From Bacteroidota bacterium (GTDB taxonomy: Bacteria > Bacteroidota > Bacteroidia > Flavobacteriales > Flavobacteriaceae), in NCBI GenBank assembly GCA_023434025.1, contig JAEYTL010000005.1, forward strand, positions 1 through 56,140: a stretch of 56,140 bases of DNA. The letters are read 5' to 3'. Position 1 is the stretch's first letter. Each line of letters starts with the position of its first letter. Of the stretch, positions 1-6,066 are shown piece after piece. Below the pieces are notes generated by a model. That model had not been told where the DNA came from. It searched no databases and was given only the letters and a program-made list of their open reading frames with translations. The position numbers and the translations under genes were made by a program.

Positions 1-30
1 TAAACAATAAATTGATATAATTTTGTCTTT

Positions 31-96
31 ACAAAGCATTGGTGAGGTTTATTGGTTCGCAAAACAAATTTACTAAACCTCTGCTTTGTTTTTTTA
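31..96 (+). terminator. Terminator of a gene upstream of the window
   Basis: Two consecutive complementary blocks (31-38 with 82-89, and 44-51 with 74-81) form a 16-pair stem with a 5-nt bulge and a 22-nt loop, followed by a run of seven T at 89-95. This is a good rho-independent terminator for a plus-strand gene ending before position 1. Confidence 0.6.
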
Positions 97-321
97 TACT
101 AGCTAAACTAGCAACTTGAATTAATTATATAAATGTCGCTTAACTTAAACTCCACTTTTTGTTTGCATATCCATTGATAGACTATTGGTCATTGAGTAAT
201 GAAGTAGAAGAAGGCAATCTTTTCCGAATAACACCTCTTATTAGAAGTGTAATATAGATGAAGTTGTTTGTTAAAATATTGTTGTTTGTTTTTGTTGCAC
301 TTGTTACCAATGTGAAAGTAG

Positions 322-396
322 TAAGTGTATGAAGGTGTAAAAATGAGAATTATAACCACTGCTGAAGATATAATAACAGCTTTTCCAATAAATTAG
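322..396 (+). pseudogene. Possible C-terminal relic of a polymorphic toxin
   Basis: The frame after the stop at 322-324 reads VYEGVKMRIITTAEDIITAFPIN and stops at 394-396, five bases before the immunity-like gene. An ending of the form 'G-hydrophobic-x-hydrophobic ... I-T-A-F/Y-P' is common at the C-terminus of secreted nuclease toxins such as EndoU-type domains. No intact toxin frame lies upstream: all three plus frames of 1-321 are broken by stops. Another frame at about 150-257 gives a short toxin-like stretch (DYWSLSNEVEEGNLFRITPL), so the body may have decayed. This is inference from a short peptide; it could be chance. Confidence 0.25.
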
Positions 397-400
397 AAAT

Positions 401-673
401 ATGTTTTTTAACAAAAAGAAGAAATTATTAAAAGTTTTATTAGAGAAATTTTCATCGTTAATCACAGATGAAGATAAAAATAATTGTAGAGAATTATTAG
501 CTAATAGAGAGTACCTGTTGTGTTATACTACATTAGTAACTCAGATATATGAGTATGATAAGGAAATAACTAAAGAAGAATATGAGTTTTTTAAAAATAC
601 TGCCGAAAAACTCGGATTTGAAACTTCAGAGTACATTTTATTAAAAGAATTAGTAAGGGAAAAAAATTGGTAA
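401..673 (+). CDS. MafI-like immunity protein (orphan)
   Basis: Ninety-residue soluble, mostly helical, acidic protein. The central part, with '...LxxxxEYxLxxxTLxxQIYEYDxxITKEEYEFFKxxAEKLGF', resembles the MafI family of immunity proteins, which neutralise secreted nuclease toxins of the MafB/EndoU kind and are usually 80-95 residues long. The ATG at 401 is the only sensible start. It sits just after what looks like a toxin tail ending at 396, the usual toxin-then-immunity order, but no intact toxin is present. Codon use is very AT-rich compared with the gdh cluster next door, which fits a horizontally acquired cassette. The family assignment is by eye from the sequence pattern and is moderately sure; the toxin it answers is unknown. 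Confidence 0.6.
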   Translation: MFFNKKKKLLKVLLEKFSSLITDEDKNNCRELLANREYLLCYTTLVTQIYEYDKEITKEEYEFFKNTAEKLGFETSEYILLKELVREKNW

Positions 674-922
674 TTTGATTGATAATATAAAGAACGATAA
701 AAATCAGGGTAATATCGGTAATGTCCCAAATTAGGGTGTTGTAGACTCCCTATTTTTAGTACAGTTTAGAATTCTAAGAAATGTCAGAACTTTTATAAAC
801 AAAAAAACACCGGCAGAAACCGGTGTTGAAAAAGCAATTGTAACAAACGAAAACGTTCTTCGCGTAACAGATAAAAAGCAAGAAAGTATTCCAAGAGCTT
901 TTTCGTTGAAAAAAATAACAAA
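674..922. other. Intergenic edge between accessory and core DNA
   Basis: No complete gene is seen. On the plus strand one frame is open from 733 to about 905 without a start codon, ending in residues such as TGVEKAIVTNENVLRVTDKK. A shift of one base in the T-run at 899-905 would extend it a little to a stop at 926. It could be the worn tail of a lost gene. The same stretch carries the terminator of the minus-strand cluster (801-827), which may be the real reason for the sequence. Confidence 0.3.
801..827 (-). terminator. Terminator of the gdh operon (minus strand)
   Basis: AACACCGG (806-813) pairs perfectly with CCGGTGTT (820-827) around a 6-nt loop. Read on the minus strand the stem is followed by seven T (807-801). 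It lies about 100 nt beyond the stop of the last minus-strand gene (923). Confidence 0.7.
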
Positions 923-1339
923 TTAATCTGTCTGGGTTGTTTTGGAGTGATTGTTTAGTTTTAAAAAAATATGTTTTTTGAGTTTTCTGTAATGGGACAA
1001 AAAGGATTCGATGTGGAGCTTGAAGGCCACATAATCGTTAAAATAGAACGTTTCACACTGCATGTCGTCACATTCATTGATGCCTTCCAGCTTTACGCTA
1101 AAATTGGTTAAACGCGACAAAAATACCTCGTTCTCCAATTGTTTTGCCTGAAGTTTAAGCCGCAGCTTTTTTAACACGGCTTCCGGTCCGGACAGGTTTG
1201 ACGGTGCTTCGAGAAAATGGTTGAAAAAATAGATTTCTTCTGCAATGCCTTCCAGCTCTTCCCGCCATAAGTGAATGTCACGATGCAGAAAATGATGCTG
1301 AATATTGTCCTGACTGTAAAATTTTTGCTTTAAATTCAT
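923..1339 (-). CDS. Hypothetical helical protein, last gene of the gdh operon
   Basis: I do not recognise a named family. The start at 1339 (MNLKQKFYSQ...) gives 138 residues and lies 8 nt after the stop of the upstream gene; an earlier in-frame start at 1408 would overlap that gene heavily and is unlikely. The protein is soluble and charged, predicted almost wholly helical, with no signal peptide or membrane segment. Motifs such as HxFLHRDIHLWREELEGIAEEIYFFNHFLEAP and a C-terminal HYRKLKKHIFLKL suggest a helical bundle. Context: co-directional after the Rnk/GreAB-like gene and glutamate dehydrogenase, and before a terminator, so it is probably co-transcribed with them. Function unknown. Confidence 0.7.
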   Translation of the reverse strand: MNLKQKFYSQDNIQHHFLHRDIHLWREELEGIAEEIYFFNHFLEAPSNLSGPEAVLKKLRLKLQAKQLENEVFLSRLTNFSVKLEGINECDDMQCETFYFNDYVAFKLHIESFLSHYRKLKKHIFLKLNNHSKTTQTD

Positions 1340-1347
1340 AAATCCGG

Positions 1348-1740
1348 CTAATTTGGTTGTTCTACTCTGGTAATCAGAATCGTGTTTAACCCGGAAGGAA
1401 ATTCCCATTCCACTTCATCGTTTTCCGCATAGCCAAACAAGGCAAGCCCCATGGGAGCCATCACCGATAGCTTATGCTGAGACAGATCACTCTTTTCCGG
1501 AGTAACCAGCTGAAACTTCTTCTCCGTGCCGGAATGCGTTCGTATCGTGACAAACGAATTGAGCCGGATAACATCCAAAGGCATAGCCGCAGAATCCAGA
1601 ACCATCGCTTTTTTGATCTCACCCATCAGTTTTTCAAAGGATAACCGGTAGGTTTTGTCTTTTTCATTCGGAATAGCTGAAAAAAGATTCTTCAGGATTT
1701 CAAGCTCTTTTTTATCCACAACTACTTTTTCGTACTTCAT
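1348..1740 (-). CDS. GreA/GreB C-terminal domain protein, Rnk-like
   Basis: A 130-residue protein matching the GreA/GreB C-terminal fold as found in Rnk (regulator of nucleoside diphosphate kinase). Residues 1-45 form a short helical part and residues about 50-125 the FKBP-like domain, with typical 'VIRLNSFVTIRT...FQLVTPEKSD...LSVMAPMGLALFGYAENDEVEWEFP' wording. The long N-terminal coiled coil of true Gre factors, which carries the acidic tip inserted into the RNA polymerase channel, is missing. It should therefore bind RNA polymerase without stimulating transcript cleavage, as proposed for Rnk. It lies 18 nt after gdh in the same orientation and is probably in the same transcript. The family is clear; the exact role in this phylum is inferred. 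Confidence 0.8.
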   Translation of the reverse strand: MKYEKVVVDKKELEILKNLFSAIPNEKDKTYRLSFEKLMGEIKKAMVLDSAAMPLDVIRLNSFVTIRTHSGTEKKFQLVTPEKSDLSQHKLSVMAPMGLALFGYAENDEVEWEFPSGLNTILITRVEQPN

Positions 1741-1758
1741 GGTGTTTGGATTTATTGT

Positions 1759-3039
1759 TTATGGAAATATACCTCGCTGGATATACGCTGTTTCAATTCG
1801 TTTGATGGCTAAAATATACGCTGCGGTTCTGTGATCGATCTGGTCTTCACTGACCATGTTCTCTACCTTTCGGTACACTTCTGTCAGCTTCTTTTCAATT
1901 TTGGCCATGACTTCCTCCAATGGCCATAATTCGCCGTTCCTGTTCTGAAGCCACTCAAAATAACTGCCGATTACACCGCCTGAATTACAGAGAATATCCG
2001 GAATAATCGTAACGTTGTTGGCTAACAGTATTCGCTCACCTTCATTGTTGGTCGGGCCGTTAGCTCCTTCGGCAATGATTTTTGATTTTATTTTTCCGGC
2101 ATTTTTTTCCGTGATCTGGTTGCCCAGTGCCGCAGGAATAATGAAATCGCATTCCAGCCCGAAAAAATCTTCCGGATCCATTTCACCGGCTCCTTCAAAT
2201 CCTTTGACAGAACCTTTGCGGGGTTTGCTGTGTTCGTGTAAACCGGCTACGGAAATCCCGTTCTCATTGATCAGCGTGGCATGGGCATCCTGAACGGCAA
2301 TCAGTACGGCACCGTCATCCGTTAAGAATTTTGAAGCCCAGTAACCCACATTGCCAAATCCCTGCACGATGAATTTTTTTCCTTTCAGGGTTTCTTTTCT
2401 GCCTTCAAACAATAACCGCAACGTGAGGTAAACCCCAAATCCGGTGGCCCTGTCTCTGCCTTCCAGTCCGCCTGAACCAACCGGCTTTCCGGTCACAACA
2501 TGCTTGTTGTTGGAGCGTTCAGAAGGTGATTTTGTAGACATAAACGTATCGGCAATCCAGGCCATGGTCTGCTCGTTCGTGTTAACATCCGGTGCCGGAA
2601 TATCATATTCTGGGCCAATGTTTTCACCCAAAGCAAACGTAAAGCGGCGGGTAATTCTTTCTAATTCCGCCAGCGAATAATTCCGGGGATCAATCTGAAT
2701 ACCTCCTTTAGCCCCGCCATAAGGCAACCCTGCTAACGAGGTTTTCCAGGTCATCCACATGGCTAAAGCTTTGGCATCATCCACATCAACCGTAGGGTGG
2801 TAGCGCAATCCGCCTTTGTAAGGCCCTAAGGCATTGTTGTGCTGCACGCGGTATCCGGTAAATATCTCGATTGAACCGTTATCCATTTTTACCGGAAAAT
2901 GAATAATGATTTCATTGTTTGTAATGGATAAAATTTTTCGGATATCCGGATTAAGGCCCATGGTGTCGGCCGTTTTATTGAATTGCTCGATCACATTGTC
3001 CAGCATTGTTTTTTGTTTTTTCTCTGTTAAAATTTCCAT
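1759..3039 (-). CDS. gdhA: Glutamate dehydrogenase (Glu/Leu/Phe/Val dehydrogenase family)
   Basis: This 426-residue protein has the full hexameric glutamate dehydrogenase layout. The N-terminal substrate domain contains YKGGLRYHP (about 74-82) and the catalytic-lysine motif PYGGAKGGI (about 106-114, K111). The C-terminal dinucleotide-binding domain has GFGNVG (about 227-232). It interconverts glutamate and 2-oxoglutarate plus ammonium in the cytoplasm. The length is normal for the NAD(P)-dependent bacterial/archaeal group. The small cysteine protein lies 12 nt upstream and the Rnk-like gene 18 nt downstream. The operon starts behind a sigma-54-type promoter (3282-3298) next to an NtrC-type activator, so nitrogen or glutamate-responsive control is likely. 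Cofactor preference cannot be read from sequence with certainty. Confidence 0.93.
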   Translation of the reverse strand: MEILTEKKQKTMLDNVIEQFNKTADTMGLNPDIRKILSITNNEIIIHFPVKMDNGSIEIFTGYRVQHNNALGPYKGGLRYHPTVDVDDAKALAMWMTWKTSLAGLPYGGAKGGIQIDPRNYSLAELERITRRFTFALGENIGPEYDIPAPDVNTNEQTMAWIADTFMSTKSPSERSNNKHVVTGKPVGSGGLEGRDRATGFGVYLTLRLLFEGRKETLKGKKFIVQGFGNVGYWASKFLTDDGAVLIAVQDAHATLINENGISVAGLHEHSKPRKGSVKGFEGAGEMDPEDFFGLECDFIIPAALGNQITEKNAGKIKSKIIAEGANGPTNNEGERILLANNVTIIPDILCNSGGVIGSYFEWLQNRNGELWPLEEVMAKIEKKLTEVYRKVENMVSEDQIDHRTAAYILAIKRIETAYIQRGIFP

Positions 3040-3051
3040 GATCTGTTTTTA

Positions 3052-3252
3052 TTAATTGTATTCTTCACACACTGTTTTTTTATTTTCCATCCAGACACAA
3101 TTGCCGTTGTTCAGGCAATTGCTGCAGATGCCCGACAAAACAACCGGGTTGTTTAAAGGGGAGGCCGAAACAGTTTCTTTGGAGGCAATGCCCGTTTCTG
3201 CCCACAGCATTCCCTTCCTTTTTTCAAAGGATTGTTTTTTTATGGTTTCCAT
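3052..3252 (-). CDS. Small cysteine-motif protein heading the gdh operon
   Basis: Sixty-six residues from the ATG at 3252. An in-frame TTG at 3270 would coincide with the predicted transcription start and is less likely. The N-terminal half is basic and flexible; the C-terminal 25 residues carry CSNCLNNGNCVW...VCEEYN, i.e. C-x2-C-x5-C-x(11)-C followed by an acidic end, a pattern that suggests metal or Fe-S binding or a redox clasp. No signal peptide or membrane segment is seen. It is the first gene after the sigma-54-like promoter and lies 12 nt before gdh, so it should be co-expressed with glutamate dehydrogenase. I do not recognise a named function; a metal-binding partner or regulator of the enzyme is possible but unproven. 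Confidence 0.72.
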   Translation of the reverse strand: METIKKQSFEKRKGMLWAETGIASKETVSASPLNNPVVLSGICSNCLNNGNCVWMENKKTVCEEYN

Positions 3253-3281
3253 AGTTGCATTAATTATCAAACCAACAGCTA

Positions 3282-3298
3282 TACAATGGGTGTGCCAA
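3282..3298 (-). promoter_or_regulatory. Sigma-54 (-24/-12) promoter of the gdh operon
   Basis: On the minus strand the sequence reads TTGGCACACCCATTGTA. Against TGGCACG-N4-TTGCA it keeps the TGGCAC block, the GG at -25/-24 and TTG at exactly the required spacing, and differs at one base of the -24 block and one of the -12 block (GT instead of GC). The predicted transcription start is near 3271, giving a 19-nt leader to the ATG at 3252. The neighbouring operon encodes an NtrC-type activator with an intact GAFTGA loop. An imperfect dyad TGTTTTGTGAAACA at 3334-3347, about 50 bp upstream, could be part of an activator site. Confidence 0.7.
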
Positions 3299-3369
3299 AG
3301 TGTCGAGATAAATTGTACGGTGTTGTAAGACAGTGTTTTGTGAAACAGGGTGAAAAAAGCATAGTGTAT

Positions 3370-3396
3370 CCGGCCGGGGAATAATGTTTCGGCCGG
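3370..3396 (-). terminator. Hairpin after the response-regulator gene
   Basis: CCGGCCG (3370-3376) pairs with CGGCCGG (3390-3396). On the minus strand it lies about 30 nt beyond the regulator stop codon, and a T-run follows only after about 10 nt (3358-3353). An overlapping alternative pairing of GGGGAA (about 3405-3410) with TTCCCC is also possible. It probably separates the regulator transcript from the sigma-54 promoter region; weak as an intrinsic terminator because the T-run is displaced. Confidence 0.4.
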
Positions 3397-3426
3397 TTCA
3401 TTTTTCCCCGTTTTTTTAAGGATGGA

Positions 3427-4752
3427 TTAACGCAGTTTCTGACGAAGTGTTTTTCTGTCAATCTGAAGGATTTCCGCCGCTTTGGTTTTGTTGTTGTTTA
3501 CTGCCGTCAAGACTTTCAGAATATACGCTTTTTCAACTTCATGCAAGGGTTTCAGGCTGAAATTTTCCAGAGGCTGTTTGTATTTTAAGGAATTCGGAAT
3601 CAGGTCAACATCAATCTCGTTATCACACAACACAATCAGCCGCTGCATGATATTTTCCAGCTCCCTGACATTTCCCGGCCAGTCATGACGGGTTAAAATT
3701 GCCAGGGCGTTTGGCGTAATGGTAATTCCGGATTTGCCGTACTCTTTTTCGTATTTCCGGATAAAGGTGTTGATCAGCGGCACGACATCCGATTTGCGGT
3801 TTCGCAACGGAACTGTTTCTATGCCCACCACATTCAAGCGGTAATACAAATCTTCACGGAAAGTCCCGTTTTTAATCATATTAGGCAGGTTGCTGTTGGT
3901 GGCAGAAATAATCCTGACCTCAATTTTTTCCGGTTTCTGCGAGCCTATCATAGTGATCTCTTTTTCCTGTAAAGCCCTGAGCAGCCTGCTTTGAACGGCT
4001 AAAGAAGCATTGCCGATTTCATCTAAAAAAAGGGTTCCGCCGTCGGCAGCATGAAACAACCCTTTTTTGGTTTCATGAGCACCGGTAAAGGCTCCCTTGA
4101 CATAACCAAACAATTCCGATTCCAGTAAGGTTTCCGGAATTCCGCCACAGTTTACGGTAATAAACGGATGCGAGGCAAAGCGGCCGTTGTAGTGGATGGC
4201 TCGTGCAATCAGCTCTTTTCCGGTGCCGCTTTCCCCCTCGATCAAAACGGTTGCCCGGTTGTCTTTGACCCGTTCGATGAGGTCAATCAGCTTATAGTGC
4301 TCTTCGGAATGCCCGACGATTCCTGCATAAAAAACCGTTTGAGCCGCTTTTTTCTCCAGGTTGTGGTAAGGAGGCGGAGCGGCATTCTTTAAACAGTTTT
4401 GTATGGCCTTTTTTAATTCTTCGCTCGTAAAAGGTTTTACCAGATAATCCAGGGCACCTGATTTTACGGCATTGATAGCGGTGTCAACCGACGGGAAACC
4501 GGTGATCACTAACTTCGGAACCGACGGAAAGTGCTCGGAAGCATATCTGATCAGCTCCAGACCGTTGATTTCGGGCATTTGCAGGTCTGTGATCAGCAGG
4601 TCAATGGCGGTTGATTTGAGCACATCGATGGCCTCTGTAACCGAAGAAGCTTTATACGTATGAAAGTGGAATGATTTCAAATGACGCTGAAGCAGTTCCA
4701 GCATATCATAATTGTCATCCACAATAAGAATATTTTCCTTTTTAAGTTTCAT
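3427..4752 (-). CDS. Sigma-54-dependent response regulator (NtrC/AtoC family)
   Basis: This 441-residue three-domain activator has a receiver domain (about 1-120) with acidic pocket D12/D13, phospho-acceptor D56 and K106. The AAA+ sigma-54 interaction domain (about 143-375) has Walker A GESGTGKE (173-180), the GAFTGA sigma-54 contact loop (220-225) and Walker B LFLDEIG (about 241-247). A Fis-type helix-turn-helix closes the protein (about 410-441, NNNKTKAAEILQIDRKTLRQKL). All key residues are present. It lies 4 nt after its kinase gene in one operon. The target is not stated by the sequence, but the sigma-54-like promoter of the divergently unaffected, downstream gdh operon is only about 130 nt away, which makes that operon the first candidate. 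Similar proteins are named AtoC or NtrC. Confidence 0.93.
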   Translation of the reverse strand: MKLKKENILIVDDNYDMLELLQRHLKSFHFHTYKASSVTEAIDVLKSTAIDLLITDLQMPEINGLELIRYASEHFPSVPKLVITGFPSVDTAINAVKSGALDYLVKPFTSEELKKAIQNCLKNAAPPPYHNLEKKAAQTVFYAGIVGHSEEHYKLIDLIERVKDNRATVLIEGESGTGKELIARAIHYNGRFASHPFITVNCGGIPETLLESELFGYVKGAFTGAHETKKGLFHAADGGTLFLDEIGNASLAVQSRLLRALQEKEITMIGSQKPEKIEVRIISATNSNLPNMIKNGTFREDLYYRLNVVGIETVPLRNRKSDVVPLINTFIRKYEKEYGKSGITITPNALAILTRHDWPGNVRELENIMQRLIVLCDNEIDVDLIPNSLKYKQPLENFSLKPLHEVEKAYILKVLTAVNNNKTKAAEILQIDRKTLRQKLR

Positions 4753-4756
4753 AAGC

Positions 4757-5848
4757 TTATTTTAAAGGCAGTTTAATTTTAAAAATTGTTCCAGTCGGTT
4801 TGTTGTCCAGAGCTTCAATATCTCCCCGGTGGCTTTTGATGATGCCGTGCACCACACTCAACCCGAGGCCGGTTCCTTCTCCGATTGGTTTGGTGGTGAA
4901 AAAGGGCTCAAAGATTTTAGGTTTGATTTCTTTTTCAATGCCGGGACCGTTGTCTCTGATTTCAATCACAAAATCATTTTCGGCCGTATAAACATTCACG
5001 TGAATTTCGCTTTTGGGCGGTGAAACGTAAATAGCATTCAAAAGAATATTAAATAAAACCTGGGTAAGCTGTATATTGTCAATCTGAGCTTTGATATGAT
5101 CGTCTGCAAAGTTCACCCGATAGCCGATATGTCCTTTTTTAAAGTTAGGTCCAAGCAGCGTTAAGGCTTGCATAATGATCGGCTTTACGGCAAATACGCT
5201 TTTGTTCTGGGGCATTTCGCAGGAAAAGAACATCAGGTTTTTAACAATTTCACGGGAATAAATGGCCGCATTGATGATTTTTGAAATATCACGGTCGATC
5301 TGTTTGTTGCTGTTTTGCTGTTTAATCAGTTCGGCAAACCCTAAAATATTGCCCAGCGGCGTGTTCAGTTCATGGGCAATTCCGGCTGTAATTTCACCCA
5401 GAATAGACAGCCGGTCAACCCGCTCGGCACTTCTTTTGAGCTGGGCTTCCTTAACCGTATTTTCCCTTCTTTCCAAAAAAAAGCTCACCTCGGTACTCAC
5501 TTTTTTTAACAACTTTTTCTCATCGTCTAAAAAATCATCCTCACGATAAAGTCCGGCAGGATAATGAATTGCTATTTCGCCCGAGATATTGTTTTCAACC
5601 TGTAAATACTCCTGTAAACAAACTGTCCCGGTAATTTTTTCATGCGTCGAACAATAAAAGGAATGATAGCGGATTTCAACCATTGCCTTTTCCGGAAACC
5701 GCCAGGCTTCCCTGAGTTTTAAAGCAATACCCGTCAAGGCATCTTCTGTAGTCACCGTTTGCTGGTTGAGGATATTGGCCACCTCATAAAGACATGTCAG
5801 TTCTTTGATGCGTTCGGTTAATTTTTCTTCTGTTGAAAAGTCTGCCAT
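4757..5848 (-). CDS. Cytoplasmic sensor histidine kinase, partner of the sigma-54 regulator
   Basis: A 363-residue kinase without any membrane segment or signal peptide. Residues about 1-128 form a GAF-like sensor region. The dimerisation/phospho-acceptor helix holds the H-box AHELNTPLGNILGFAE with H159. The HATPase_c domain (about 240-363) has the N-box (NILLNAIYVSPP), G1 (DNGPGI) and G2 (GEGTGLGLSVVHGI). It should sense an internal signal, as NtrB does, and phosphorylate the regulator encoded 4 nt downstream. The E/N in the H-box place it in the NtrB-like HPK4 group. A TAnnTTTG element sits at 5897-5904 upstream. The ligand is unknown; nitrogen status is inferred from the adjacent gdh operon only. 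Confidence 0.9.
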   Translation of the reverse strand: MADFSTEEKLTERIKELTCLYEVANILNQQTVTTEDALTGIALKLREAWRFPEKAMVEIRYHSFYCSTHEKITGTVCLQEYLQVENNISGEIAIHYPAGLYREDDFLDDEKKLLKKVSTEVSFFLERRENTVKEAQLKRSAERVDRLSILGEITAGIAHELNTPLGNILGFAELIKQQNSNKQIDRDISKIINAAIYSREIVKNLMFFSCEMPQNKSVFAVKPIIMQALTLLGPNFKKGHIGYRVNFADDHIKAQIDNIQLTQVLFNILLNAIYVSPPKSEIHVNVYTAENDFVIEIRDNGPGIEKEIKPKIFEPFFTTKPIGEGTGLGLSVVHGIIKSHRGDIEALDNKPTGTIFKIKLPLK

Positions 5849-5896
5849 TTCCGTGAGTTTTTAACAAGGATTAAATCGGGTAAATTTTCCCCGGTT

Positions 5897-5904
5897 CAAA
5901 GGTA
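5897..5904 (-). promoter_or_regulatory. -7 element for the kinase-regulator operon
   Basis: The minus strand reads TACCTTTG, a full match to the Bacteroidota TAnnTTTG element, about 50 nt before the kinase ATG (5848). No TTG (-33) box is found at 17-23 nt upstream, so the call rests on the -7 element alone. Confidence 0.45.
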
Positions 5905-6030
5905 TTCAATAATTTGATAGGATGATGTTTTTCCGGACGTTTAAACCTGTTTTTTTAGAATAGAAAGAGTTGAGGTAAGCATCAATAGAAATTAAAATTT
6001 TTTTATGTTTTATATTATGATCAACTCTCT

Positions 6031-6038
6031 TACCTTTG
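6031..6038 (+). promoter_or_regulatory. -7 element for maeB
   Basis: TACCTTTG matches TAnnTTTG and would give a start of transcription near 6045, about 20 nt before the maeB ATG (6067). No clear TTG box at the expected distance. Confidence 0.45.
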
Positions 6039-6066
6039 TGAGTCAATTTACAGAAGAACCAGACCG

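Noticed and set aside
258..332. A 24-residue hydrophobic peptide (MKLFVKILLFVFVALVTN...) upstream of the immunity gene
   Set aside because: It is short, lies among broken frames and directly follows a stop in the same frame; nothing supports a real small gene such as a type I toxin.
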